From contig NZ_CP182236.1 of the NCBI RefSeq assembly GCF_048077055.1, positions 2,108,001-2,172,000 of the forward strand: a stretch of DNA of 64,000 nucleotides, read 5' to 3'. Both the position numbers and the translations under genes were made by a program. The stretch is from Egbenema bharatensis. Its GTDB lineage: Bacteria > Cyanobacteriota > Cyanobacteriia > Elainellales > Elainellaceae. Below, in pieces: positions 16,930 through 26,791 of the stretch. Position 1 is the first letter of the stretch, and the number at the start of each line of letters is the position of its first letter. The notes beneath the pieces were generated by a model. That model was not told the origin of the DNA and did not search any database. It worked only from the letters and a program-made list of their open reading frames with translations.

Positions 16930-17382
16930 ACGTAACTCGATTAACTCAATTAACTCAATTTAAGGGTAAACAGCTTCAGGGTAAAAGCAAAATGCGATCG
17001 GTTCCGCCAATCATCAGCTGATCTATCCAATCAGACGAGCAGACGATCGTTTAGGAGCGTGGATTGAACAACCTGTAAAGCGTTTTACTTCGCTGACTGG
17101 GCGGACAAGATGCCCACCCCACAAGAATTCCAGATTATTCAGTTCGCATTCCTTAGACAACCAGCCTTACCTATCGCTCATGATCTATTATCACGCATCC
17201 CCCAATTATCCTGCTATGGTCTCTCACTCTGGTTGTTTGCAGTTTGATGTAGTGCGCCCTGTTTGCAGTTTGTATGGGTGATGCGTCCTGATGACAGGCA
17301 GGATGCCTGCGCTACGGGGATCTATTTCCGACTCCCGACTTTCAATTTGCCAAAATAGACTAAACCGATCGCACGGACTGCT
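16930..17382. other. prfB / AAA gene divergent spacer
   Basis: This 453-bp divergent region contains AACTCAATTAACTC-type direct repeats immediately upstream of prfB (16935-16965), the extended repeat copy B (17083-17156), a TGCAGTTTG direct repeat (17234-17270) and a short repeat with GGCAGGATGCCTGC (17296-17309) related to the hairpin family. Promoters of prfB and of the AAA gene must lie here, but none is distinct. An open frame at 17224-17508 on the minus strand has no protein-like features. Confidence 0.5.
17083..17156 (-). repeat. Extended dispersed repeat unit, copy B
   Basis: Nearly identical to copy A (15366-15444) over TTACTTCGCTGACTGGGCGG, the hairpin ACAAGATGCCCACCCCACAA, and GAATTCCAGATTATT to CCTTAG. 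Only 1.7 kb separates these two same-orientation copies. Confidence 0.85.
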
Positions 17383-19044
17383 ATGACGATTGACCCATCT
17401 GACATTTCTGGGGGATTTGCTGATAACTGGGCATACTTGCGTACTGAACTGCGCTGGCTGGATCAGGTATTGATGATGGCAGTGGCGCGGCAGCGGAAGG
17501 AAACCCATGACGTGGAGCGGTTGTCCCAGTCAAAGGCCGATCGGGCCACGAGTGCCTGGTGGAAGGGGATTATTACCACCGAAGGGAAAGCCGTTTACGA
17601 TGAACATCGACAGCCCCAAAGTGGCGTTAAAGCCAGCTATCACCAACAGTTAGAAACTCGCATTCAGTCTAGTTTGCAGAAGGGCGTTCTCCTGGCCCTG
17701 CCAGCCCTGCGCGATCGATTGAAGTTAACGCTGTTTGAAAAAAATCTGGTGCTGATGAGCCTGGCCCCAGAGGTGAACCGTCGCTATGCCCGGCTTTACC
17801 GCTATCTGCAAGGAGATGATCTGCCGAGCAAAACCGATCTGCCTACCCTGGATCTGGTGCTGCGGCTAATGTGTCGAAACGATAGTGAATGGCGATCGGC
17901 CCGTCATCGGTTAGTCTCTGCTTCGCCTTTGATTCAGCTCAACCTGCTGCAATTCTCACCGCAAGCGAACGATAGCCTGTTGAACTATCCCCTGAAACTC
18001 TCGACCTCTGTTGTGAACTATCTCCTGGCAGAGCAGCCTACCCCGGAATCCCTGGAGGCTTTACTCCAAAAACCGATCGCCCTGCCTCCTGCCTCGCCTC
18101 AGTTTCTGCGTCGATCGAGCGGAACCGCAGATTGGGCCGATTTAGTCCTGCCAGAATCCCTCCGGTCTACGCTGCACCATTGCGTTCAGCAGATTCAGGG
18201 ACAGGCTGAAGCCGAGAAGCGGTGGGGGATTCTCCCTCAGAGTGAGGTTCCTGGAGCAATTGCCCTGCTGATGGGGGCAAGGGGAACCGGGAAAACGCTG
18301 GCGGCAAACGTGATGGCCCGATCGCTGCAATCTCCTTTGTATCAGGTGGATTTGGGATTGATTGAGCCAGAAGACTATCCGCAACTGCTAAAGGAAATTG
18401 CAAAGCAGGCTCCCGCTGTTCTTTTAATCAAATCGGCTCACCATTGGATCGGGCGATCGGGCTGGATTTCTCCCACGGCAATTCGGCAATTTCTGACCCA
18501 ACGCCGACAGGTAAAAGGACTCACTTTACTGACCGTAGATCACGCAGCAGCCGTTCCGGTGCAATGGCGGCAGTCGGTTGATCAGGTTGTGTCGTTTCCC
18601 CTACCCAATCCAGACGATCGCCTCCAGCTCTGGCAGCGAGCTTTTCCGGCTAAAGTGCCCCTGAGCCAAAGTATTGATTGGGAACGGCTGGCCCAGGTTG
18701 GGTTGAGTGGTGGGGAAATCCTCAAGCTGGCTCAAGCCGCTATGGCACAGGCTGCTGCCGTGGGAGCAGATCAGATTGAAATGGCACACCTGGCCACCGT
18801 GTTAGCTCAAAAAGGGAAGGCATTTAACAAAAAAGCTGCTAGCAAAAAGGCTTCCAGTCAAAAGGTTTCTGACAAAACACCAACGGTGGCCAACCCCCAA
18901 CCTGCCCCGGAGCCGATCGATCCAGAGCCGATCGATCCAGAGTTGATGAATCCAAAGCCAACCATTGAACCCGCCTCAGATGCAGCGATCGAGCATTTGC
19001 CCCCAAAATCCCGCAAATCAACTCGGAAGAAGTCGGCAAATTAA
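17383..19044 (+). CDS. AAA family ATPase-like protein with degenerate Walker B
   Basis: A 553-residue protein. Residues 1-200 are helical (NWAYLRTELRWLDQVLMMAV; LVLMSLAPEVNRRYARLYRY) as in a cyanobacterial AAA family with an N-terminal regulatory region. A good P-loop, GARGTGKT, lies at about 298-305. The expected Walker B acidic pair is replaced by LLIKSAHHW (about 347-355). Sensor and lid regions follow (FPLPNPDDRLQLWQRAF, GLSGGEILKLAQAA). The C-terminus is basic and repetitive (EPIDPEPIDPE, KSRKSTRKKS). ATP may be bound but hydrolysis is doubtful. Specific role unknown. It precedes the kinase-NACHT gene by 179 bp on the same strand. Confidence 0.75.
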   Translation: MTIDPSDISGGFADNWAYLRTELRWLDQVLMMAVARQRKETHDVERLSQSKADRATSAWWKGIITTEGKAVYDEHRQPQSGVKASYHQQLETRIQSSLQKGVLLALPALRDRLKLTLFEKNLVLMSLAPEVNRRYARLYRYLQGDDLPSKTDLPTLDLVLRLMCRNDSEWRSARHRLVSASPLIQLNLLQFSPQANDSLLNYPLKLSTSVVNYLLAEQPTPESLEALLQKPIALPPASPQFLRRSSGTADWADLVLPESLRSTLHHCVQQIQGQAEAEKRWGILPQSEVPGAIALLMGARGTGKTLAANVMARSLQSPLYQVDLGLIEPEDYPQLLKEIAKQAPAVLLIKSAHHWIGRSGWISPTAIRQFLTQRRQVKGLTLLTVDHAAAVPVQWRQSVDQVVSFPLPNPDDRLQLWQRAFPAKVPLSQSIDWERLAQVGLSGGEILKLAQAAMAQAAAVGADQIEMAHLATVLAQKGKAFNKKAASKKASSQKVSDKTPTVANPQPAPEPIDPEPIDPELMNPKPTIEPASDAAIEHLPPKSRKSTRKKSAN

Positions 19045-19223
19045 AACGGTTCCTTTAGCAAACACCCCTGAGTGAGAGTTTTCGCCCATCATTCTGCAAA
19101 ATATGACTATTGGGAGGGGGAAGGGTTAAGCTGGAATCACAACTGATGATTGATGATTGATGATTCATGCTTCAATCATGAATAAAATTCATTCCTGCTG
19201 ATCGAAGGGACAGTGATTGGCCG

Positions 19224-22200
19224 ATGGGTGCAGTACTTGCGGGACACTATCATGTCGTTAAGCCCTTAGGAAGTGGTGGGTTTGGGCAGACATTTCTGGC
19301 ACGGGATAGCCACTTACCCGGACAGCCGCTTTGTGTCGTTAAACAATTTAAGCCCCGGTTTACCTCGTCGGATTCGCTGCACGTTGCCAAACGACTATTT
19401 GACCTGGAAGCCAGAACCCTTTACCAACTGGGGAATCATGATCAAATCCCCCGGCTGTTGGCCCATTTTGAGCAGGATGGGGAATTTTATCTGGTTCAGG
19501 AGTATGTGGAAGGTTGGTCGCTCGATCGAGAATTGGAGCAAAAAGGCCAACTCACAGAAGCAGAAGTCCGCCAGCTTTTACAGGATATTCTCCACGTCCT
19601 GACCTTTGTGCATGGACAACAGGTGATTCATCGAGATATCAAACCCTCTAACCTGATCCGGCGCAAACGCGATCGCAAAATTGTCTTGATCGATTTTGGA
19701 GCCGTCAAGCAGGTCAATACAGAGAAACAATCCTCATCGGGGCAAACTAGCCTGACAGTGGCGATCGGCTCACCGGGATATATGCCCGTGGAACAACAAT
19801 CATCCCTACCCCACTTCAGTAGTGATGTGTATGCGGTCGGCATGGTGGGGTTACAGGCATTGACCGGGTTCAACCCCAGGGATTTACCCAAAAGTGGGCA
19901 AACTGGAGAAATTGACTCCTCGCAACTGGCCGTTAGCCCTGAACTAGCTGCCATCTTGGACAAAATGGTGCGCTACGACTACCGCGATCGCTACCAGGAT
20001 GCCGGGGAAGCCCTGGAAGCTTTATCCACGCTGCACAATGCCTATTCCAGCGATGAAACGGCGGTCTTTGCCAATGAACTCCCAGCAGAAATTCCCAGTG
20101 CCCTCCTGCGAAGTTTAGATCCAGAACCCATCGATCAATCGATCGCCCAGAGCTTCAACCCCAGCCTTAACCCGGATATTGTGCGCTACGATGCGGACCC
20201 TGGGAGCAAGTCCGGTCAGCCAGAGGATGACTTGATGACGGAACCGGAGATTGAACCCGATGAGGAAACCCGTCCGCCTGATATGGCTCCCCGGTTGATT
20301 CAGTTTTTGCCCCAGGTCAGCAAATTAAATTTACCTGAGCCACACCGCAAGCAGTACTCAAACCAGTCAGCCATTGGCTCGCGGCAAGAATACCGCAACC
20401 GTCAGGCTCTCCTGTCTAAGGTGAAGCACTATTGGGTCAAGGGTGTTCTGGAAACCTCGCTGCATGATCAGGTGCTGGTGGTGCTGGGCATGGAAGATCG
20501 CTCAGATATTGTCTCCTCTCCCTGGAATCTATCCTGGCAAACGCCTCAGCAGGCTGAACGGACTTTACCCCAGGGAACGCCGATCGTTTCAATTTTTGAT
20601 CAGTTGGGCACAGGGCGATCGCTGTTGATCCTGGGAGAACCGGGAGCCGGAAAAACCACATCGCTCTTGCAGCTTGCACGCGAGCTAATCAGTCGGGCTG
20701 AACTGGATGCTGAACAGTTGATTCCAGTCGTACTGAACCTGTCGTCCTGGGCGGGGGGAAATCAGAGTATCGCCGATTGGGTGGTGGAGGAACTGACCAA
20801 AAAATATCAGGTGCCGCAAAAGATCGGGCGACCCTGGGTAGAACAACAGCAGCTTTTACTCTTGCTGGATGGATTAGATGAGGTGCGAACGGAGCATCGG
20901 GATCAGTGTGTCGCAGCAGTCAATCAATTCCAGGAACAATACGGCACGGAAATGATTGTCTGTAGCCGGATTCGAGATTATGAGGCCCTATCCAATCGGC
21001 TGAACTTGCAAACGGCGGTTTATCTGCGATCGCTCACCCCAGCTCAAATTCAGCAATATCTCAATAGCCTGAGCGGTGACTTGACGGGATTAAAATCTCT
21101 GCTGAAAGAAGATGCCGCCTTACAGGAACTGGCCCAGTCTCCCCTGATGCTCAATATTATGGTGCTGGCCTACCAGGGCATTGGAGCGGAGGATCTGGAT
21201 GAAACGCTGGTGGTGGAAGAGCGACGACGGCAGTTGTTTAATGCCTATATTGAGCGCATGTTCAAACGGCGCAGCCTGGATCAAACCTATTCTGAGGCAG
21301 AGGCGATCGGCTGGTTGTCCTGGTTAGCCAAGCAAATGCTGCAACAATCCCAGAGCGTGTTTTTGATCGAACACCTCCAACCCGCCTGGTTACAGACGCG
21401 ATCGCAACAGCGCAACTATCGCATCGGCACGGTTTTATCCGGCATTTTAATGGGGGTTCCCTTCGGCATCATTACAGGCGGCATGACCAACGGCATCATG
21501 GAGGGCTGGCAAAGCGGAGTCATTAAGGGGATCATGAATGCCCTGATTTTCGCCTGGCCTTTGGTCTGGTTGCCGGATTGAGCAAGCTCGACATTGATAC
21601 CGTGGAGACGCTGAAATGGTCTTGGCGCGAAGCCAGACGGAGCCTGATCACAGGCTTTAGAAATGGCATTCCGCTCGGTATTGTGGCAGGTTTAATCTTT
21701 GGCATTATCAGCGAACTTGCACCTCAGGTGACTCCTGGACAGGTCAGCCGCCAGGTGGGCAGTGGGCTGTTCCTGGGCATGGTGGGTGGGATTACCGCAG
21801 GTATTGTGGGGGGATTAATCTACGGACTGACCCACGGGCTACGCGGTTCTGTGATTGAAACCAAAACGGTTCCTAACCAGGGAATTTGGCGCACGTTGAT
21901 GAGTGCTGGGATTGGAGGACTCATCGGTGGTGTCATTGATACGATCGTCATTGCAGTGGTTTATAGCCTATTGTTGGGCTGGCAGATTGGCCTGATCTAC
22001 GGCCTCAGCTACGGCTTTTTTGGGGGACTGATTGCAGGATTCATCTTTGGGGGTGGACTCGCCTGCTTCAAACATCTGGTCTTGCGAATTATTTTGTACC
22101 GCGATCGATACATCCCCTGGAACTATTCCCGCTTTCTGGATCACGTTGCCGGACGGGTCTTTCTCCAAAAAGTAGGCGGTGGCTACCTCTTCGTCCACCG

Positions 22201-22243
22201 ATTGTTGCTGGAACATTTTGCCCATATGCGCGGTATGGGCTAA
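19224..22243 (+). pseudogene. Ser/Thr kinase-NACHT-membrane protein, frameshifted
   Basis: The restored protein is about 1006 residues. Residues 10-275 are a eukaryotic-type kinase: GSGGFG (17-22), Lys40 in VVK, HRDIKPSN (136-143), DFG (157-159). A linker leads to a NACHT/STAND ATPase with P-loop GEPGAGKTT (about 471-479) and LLLLLDGLDEV (about 544-554), the usual Walker B with D-x-x-D-E. The C-terminal quarter (about 730-960) has glycine-rich hydrophobic repeats such as GGLIYGLTHGL, GLIYGLSYGFFGGLIAG, probably membrane-embedded. At about 21551 the DNA reads TTTTCGCCTGG where TTTTCGGCCTGG keeps the frame. Without the base the protein ends at WPLVWLPD and a second frame (21578-22243) carries the membrane tail. 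Likely a membrane-bound signalling switch; trigger unknown. Confidence 0.85.
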
Positions 22244-22563
22244 TCGCAGTTAGGTACAGTTAGACGGCGATCGAAACCAGATCAACACCAGATCAACAAA
22301 ATCCTCCATCCACTCTCCCACCCACATTCCCACTGAGTAACTTTCATCACCCAGTAATTTTTCCGTGAAGATTGGGAATGCTGGGTACGGTGCTACTTGG
22401 AAATAGCTAGACAGACTTCTAGCCAGATTTTTGACCATCAACGTCCACATTAATCAATTTTTGTGCAGGGGCAGGATAGAGCGCAGGTATTCAAAGAGCT
22501 GCTGGTAGTTTTGCCGTTTTTTGTACCGAACTCAACCAATTTTTGTGGAAGGAACTCAGGATA
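22244..22563. other. Intergenic region upstream of the PPC protein
   Basis: These 320 bp carry short direct repeats (CCAGATCAACA, twice at 22275-22294; CAATTTTTGTG at 22455 and 22538) but no convincing gene, hairpin terminator or promoter motif. The leader of the next gene probably starts within it. Confidence 0.4.
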
Positions 22564-24498
22564 ATGACGAAGAATCCAGGTAACAAATTTTCGAGTGCTT
22601 TGAAGGTCAACCTGAAGAATGGGCGGTTTTCCTACAAGGGACTCCTAAATGAGTCAAACGAAGGGCATCTCTACCGATTCAAAACCCAAAACCGCTGCAA
22701 TTTTGATTTGTCCCTGGGGCGGGTCAATGGCAATGCCGAGCTGACGCTGATTAACCGTAAGGGTAAAATAATTGCCCGATCGGATGAGAAGGATGGCAAG
22801 CCCGAATTTATCCGGCAGCGGTTGAACGCAGGGGTGTACTTCCTGCGAGTGGGACGGATTAGCGGTGAGTTTCGCTATCACTTCAAGAGTCGGGTGGTTG
22901 AACTGGCAGGGAAGAACTTCCGTCAGGCACTCCAGGTAAAAACGACAAAAACCACCAGCAGTACTGGTGTTAGCACAAAACCCCTGAGCTACTTTGGCAG
23001 CATTAGCAAGGAGAACAACACCGCATTCTACCAATTCAACCTGAGCGATCGCAGCACGTTCCTGGGGCTTCTGGAAGGGTTGAGTGCCAATACTGAGATT
23101 GAGCTATACGACAGCAAGCGGACGCTGATCACCGTGGCGAGCGGTTCCCAAAAGTCCTCTGGCTTACTGAATCAGGTATTGGAAGCGGGTTCCTATTTCA
23201 TCAAGATTAAAGTTAAGGGCGGCAGCACCAACTACAAGCTGAAGCTGGGCTTTAACTCCATTGCCAGGGGTCTATTCAATATCAGTGATCCAACCCGCCT
23301 GATTGGCTTAGGATCCAGTGCTGCCTTCTCAGATCAGTTCTTTGGGGCGATCGGTTCTCGCGTCCTGGATGATGTTTACAAAGTCAACCTGGATACGCCC
23401 AGCAGCTTGAACCTGGTGCTGGATGGACTACAGGCGGATGCCAATTTGCAACTCTTGAGCAGTGATGGCACTGTGCTGGTAAATTCCACCAATCCAGGCA
23501 CCGAGAAAGACTTAATCAGCCAAAATTTGAAGGCAGGCACTTACTATATCCGAGTGCTACCCGGTGAAGGGGGACTGCCCACTCGCTACAACCTGAATGT
23601 GTCCCTGGGAGCCTTGAAACTATTTGGCTTGTCGGACAACAATACTCTGCTGGCCTTCAATCCAGATCAGCCCAACGCTGCCGTGGATATTGCTGTGAGT
23701 GGGTTAGCTGCCAATGAAACCCTGCAAAGCATTGATTTTCGTCCAGCCACCGGGGATCTGTACGGCTTGAGCAGTGCCAATCAGCTCTATACGATCGACC
23801 TGAAAACTGGAGCAGCGAAATCTGTAGGATCGGCTCTGAATCCAGCTTTAACTGGAACTGCCCTGGGATTGGACTTCAACCCAACCGTCGATCGCCTGCG
23901 AGTCGTCAGTGATGCTAAGGAGAACCTGCGGCTGGTGCCCACAACGGGAAGCCTGGCAGGAACCGATACCGTTCTGTCCTATGCCAGCGGTGATGCGAAT
24001 GCTGGAGCCACTCCCGCCATTACCGCAGTGGCCTACACCAACAACTTTGCCGGGACACCCACCACCACCCTCTACGGCATTGATACGACGCTGGGGACTC
24101 TGGTACGCATCGGCGATCTCAACGGTAGCCCCACTTCACCCAACAGCGGTCAATTGTTCACAGTCGGCTCCCTGGGGGCAACGTTTGCACCCGGCACAGG
24201 GTTTGATATCTTCACCGATCGCAGCCTGACCAACACAGCCTACGCCCTTTCTGGCTCCACGCTGTACAGCATTAACCTGACCACAGGATCGGCGACCAGT
24301 GTTGGCATGGTGAGTCTGGCGGTGCCACCTGCTACTTCCAGCCCACTGACTTCCAGCCCATCTTCTAGCCCATCTTCTAGCGCATCACCAACACCAACCG
24401 TCACTGCAACAACTGAGGCGATCGGCTCCCCATCCGCCGACTCAACCTCAACTGCTCCCACTCCGCTGACCTTAATTGGTTTAACGGCAAGGGTTTAG
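22564..24498 (+). CDS. Secreted-type protein with PPC-like repeats and a DUF4394 domain
   Basis: About 644 residues from ATG 22564 (MTKNPGNKFSSALKV). Three prepeptidase C-terminal (PPC)-like beta domains follow one another at about 10-110, 125-240 and 245-355; each has a turn such as LNAGVYFLRVG, LEAGSYFIKIK and LKAGTYYIRVL. Residues about 355-590 match DUF4394 (LFGLSDNNTLLAF, LQSIDFRPATGDLYGL, ALGLDFNPTVDRLRVVS, AYTNNF). The C-terminus is Ser/Thr/Pro-rich low complexity (TSSPSSSPSSSASPTPT). There is no clear signal peptide, as is common for such cyanobacterial proteins, which may leave by a type I or other route. Probably an extracellular or surface beta-rich protein; no enzymatic residues seen. 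Confidence 0.75.
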   Translation: MTKNPGNKFSSALKVNLKNGRFSYKGLLNESNEGHLYRFKTQNRCNFDLSLGRVNGNAELTLINRKGKIIARSDEKDGKPEFIRQRLNAGVYFLRVGRISGEFRYHFKSRVVELAGKNFRQALQVKTTKTTSSTGVSTKPLSYFGSISKENNTAFYQFNLSDRSTFLGLLEGLSANTEIELYDSKRTLITVASGSQKSSGLLNQVLEAGSYFIKIKVKGGSTNYKLKLGFNSIARGLFNISDPTRLIGLGSSAAFSDQFFGAIGSRVLDDVYKVNLDTPSSLNLVLDGLQADANLQLLSSDGTVLVNSTNPGTEKDLISQNLKAGTYYIRVLPGEGGLPTRYNLNVSLGALKLFGLSDNNTLLAFNPDQPNAAVDIAVSGLAANETLQSIDFRPATGDLYGLSSANQLYTIDLKTGAAKSVGSALNPALTGTALGLDFNPTVDRLRVVSDAKENLRLVPTTGSLAGTDTVLSYASGDANAGATPAITAVAYTNNFAGTPTTTLYGIDTTLGTLVRIGDLNGSPTSPNSGQLFTVGSLGATFAPGTGFDIFTDRSLTNTAYALSGSTLYSINLTTGSATSVGMVSLAVPPATSSPLTSSPSSSPSSSASPTPTVTATTEAIGSPSADSTSTAPTPLTLIGLTARV

Positions 24499-24514
24499 GC
24501 AGGACGGTAAGGCA

Positions 24515-25027
24515 TTAATCATCAAACCCCTCGTCATCATCTCGAAACATATTGAGGTCGATGCTAGCGAGGTTGCTGACTCCCATGTAGTAATCTGACT
24601 CCAAAAATCGATCGCTCACAGGCTGGGGCGATCGGTTTTTGGTGGATTGACTCTTGCTGGACTGGCTTCTGCTGGATTGGCTTCTGCTGGATTGGCTTCT
24701 GCTGGACTGCCGTTTCGACCTCTTGCTGCCAGACTTCCGGGTAGACTGCTTCGCAGCGGGAGGTCGTACCGGAGGCAGAGCGGGTTCAGGATCCAGGGTC
24801 ATATCGTTTTTCAGCATCTTTTTGAGTGCGTGTTTCCAGAGCTTTGCCTGCTCTGGATTGGGGTAAACGCCCAGCAAAAAGATCAGCTCGTTCTTAGACT
24901 TTTCCTTCAGGTCAGATGCAATCCGATTTCCCAGCAGACAAACAGCACGGTTGATGTCTTCGGGATCATTCGGAACTCTCGGTGGTAAATTTACGAACTT
25001 AGGGAATTGATTTTCGTTGAACGTCAT
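24515..25027 (-). CDS. Uncharacterised protein with SSRSQ repeats
   Basis: About 170 residues from the ATG at 25027 (MTFNENQFPKFVNLPPRVP); a start at 25051 is also open. The N-terminal 85 residues (DPEDINRAVCLLGNRIAS, NPEQAKLWKHALKKML) look globular and helical. Then comes a basic low-complexity linker with four tandem QSSRS units encoded by 15-bp DNA repeats (24648-24712), and an acidic C-terminal tail (NMFRDDDEGFDD). I do not recognise the family. It is convergent with the PPC gene, 16 bp between stops, and divergent from the ATP-grasp gene. Confidence 0.65.
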   Translation of the reverse strand: MTFNENQFPKFVNLPPRVPNDPEDINRAVCLLGNRIASDLKEKSKNELIFLLGVYPNPEQAKLWKHALKKMLKNDMTLDPEPALPPVRPPAAKQSTRKSGSKRSKRQSSRSQSSRSQSSRSQSSKSQSTKNRSPQPVSDRFLESDYYMGVSNLASIDLNMFRDDDEGFDD

Positions 25028-25183
25028 AGCTCCAACTTGTAATTCTGCCAAGATGGTTTAATTTTTTGTATTTTGGACAGTGTAGTACGTTCTGAGGGTA
25101 TTATGGCAACCTAAAGCCAGATTCCATAAGGCAATGATCTCGATTAAGATCGCTAATACTTTTATTGAAACGGGGCTGAGATT

Positions 25184-26791
25184 ATGCAAAGTCTGGCACT
25201 CTCGTCAGGGGGCAACGCTCAGGCGGAGCGGTTTGGCCAACTCAAAGCACAATTGCTCAACAATTGGGATGTACTAGATGATCTCAATGAGGGAGACTGC
25301 GATATCCTCGTCGTACCTTCGCTCAGTTTGGATCAGCAAGAGCTACGCAAAATTAAGGGAGTCCATCATTACGAAGAACGGCTTTTGTTCTCTTTGATCC
25401 GATTGCGAAACCCACGCACTCGGTTAATTTACGTAACATCTCAGCCTATCCATCCTAGCGTTATTGACTATTATCTACAACTTTTACCCGGTGTGCCCTT
25501 TTCCCACGCCCGCGATCGCCTGCTATTGTTCTGTACCTATGATGCATCCCTCCAGTCTTTAACCCAAAAGATTCTCGATCGCCCTCGCTTAATGGAAAGA
25601 CTGCGCCGTTCCATTCGGCATCAGCGATCGTATATGACCTGCTTCAATGCCACCCCCCTGGAGCGAGAGTTGGCCGTCAAGTTGGATATTCCAATGCTGG
25701 CTCTGGATCCTGACTTACTGTATTGGGGCACGAAAAGCGGCAGTCGGCAAATCTTTGCGGAGGCAGGGATTCCCCATCCCGACGGCAGTGAGCTGGTGTG
25801 GAATGTGGATGACCTGGCGGCGGCGGCGGCGGATTTGTGGGAACGTCAGCCGGAACTGAAGCGGATGGTGGTGAAGCTGAATGAGGGGTTTTCTGGCGGA
25901 GGAAATGCGCTGCTGGATTTGCGTTCCCTACAGTCGGTTGCGCCCGGTTCTGCGTCCACTGCGGCTCGAACTGCGGCGATTCAGGAGCGATTTGAGTTTT
26001 TGGGATTTCAGGTGAGTGATGAAACCTGGATGCACTTCAGCAGTCGGATTCCTGAATTAGGAGCGATCGTGGAAGCGTTTGTGGAAGGGGAGGAGAAGCG
26101 ATCGCCCAGCGTCCAGGGCTATATCACTCCTACAGGAGAAGTTGAAATCCTATCCACCCACGACCAGATTTTGGGTGGCCCGGACGGTCAGGTATTTCTG
26201 GGCTGTACGTTCCCGGCTGATGAGGTCTATCGCCTGCGGCTTCAAGATTACGGCTTGCAGGTGGGGAAAAATTTGGCAGAAAAAGGGGCGATCGAACGGT
26301 TCAGCCTGGACTTTATTGCCGTGCGTTCTCCAGAGACATCAAAGTGGGATTTGCAGGCGATCGAAATTAACCTGCGTAAGGGGGGCACAACCCATCCATT
26401 CATGACCCTGAAGCTGTTGACCTATGGGCGATACGATGCGGCGACAGGATTGTTTTATAGCCAGCAGGGAACCCCCAAGTACTACCGAGCAACGGATAAC
26501 TTATCTCATCAGAACTATCGCGGGCTGACCCCAGGCGACCTGATGGATATTATTGCCCAGCACGACCTCCACTTTTACAGCACGACGGAAACGGGAACCG
26601 TGTTTCACTTAATCGGTTGTCTATCGGAGTTTGGCAAGGTGGGATTAACCAGCATTGGGAATTCCCATCAGGAAGCGGAGATCCTTTATCGAAAGGTGAT
26701 TCAAGCCCTGGATCAGGAGGCCCAGGCAAACATTAATCCAGATACCTACCTGCCAGCCCCAACCTTTATGAGGAATGAGATTTCTCGATAG
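25184..26791 (+). CDS. PGM1-related ATP-grasp ligase
   Basis: A 535-residue protein. The N-terminal part (DCDILVVPSLSLDQQELRKI, HHYEERLLFSLIRLRNPRTR) fits a pre-ATP-grasp domain, the middle contains ATP-grasp segments (RMVVKLNEGFSGGGNALLDL with the ATP-binding loop; DFIAVRSPETSKWDLQAIEI with the metal ligands, then NLRKGGTTHP), and the end matches the soluble C-terminal domain of PGM1-type peptide ligases. Such enzymes join a carboxylate to an amine via an acyl phosphate; PGM1 itself acts in pheganomycin biosynthesis. The cyanobacterial homologues are unassigned. No peptide precursor gene is apparent nearby. The last residues (FMRNEISR) lie over the antisense Uma2 remnant and may be acquired. 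Confidence 0.8.
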   Translation: MQSLALSSGGNAQAERFGQLKAQLLNNWDVLDDLNEGDCDILVVPSLSLDQQELRKIKGVHHYEERLLFSLIRLRNPRTRLIYVTSQPIHPSVIDYYLQLLPGVPFSHARDRLLLFCTYDASLQSLTQKILDRPRLMERLRRSIRHQRSYMTCFNATPLERELAVKLDIPMLALDPDLLYWGTKSGSRQIFAEAGIPHPDGSELVWNVDDLAAAAADLWERQPELKRMVVKLNEGFSGGGNALLDLRSLQSVAPGSASTAARTAAIQERFEFLGFQVSDETWMHFSSRIPELGAIVEAFVEGEEKRSPSVQGYITPTGEVEILSTHDQILGGPDGQVFLGCTFPADEVYRLRLQDYGLQVGKNLAEKGAIERFSLDFIAVRSPETSKWDLQAIEINLRKGGTTHPFMTLKLLTYGRYDAATGLFYSQQGTPKYYRATDNLSHQNYRGLTPGDLMDIIAQHDLHFYSTTETGTVFHLIGCLSEFGKVGLTSIGNSHQEAEILYRKVIQALDQEAQANINPDTYLPAPTFMRNEISR

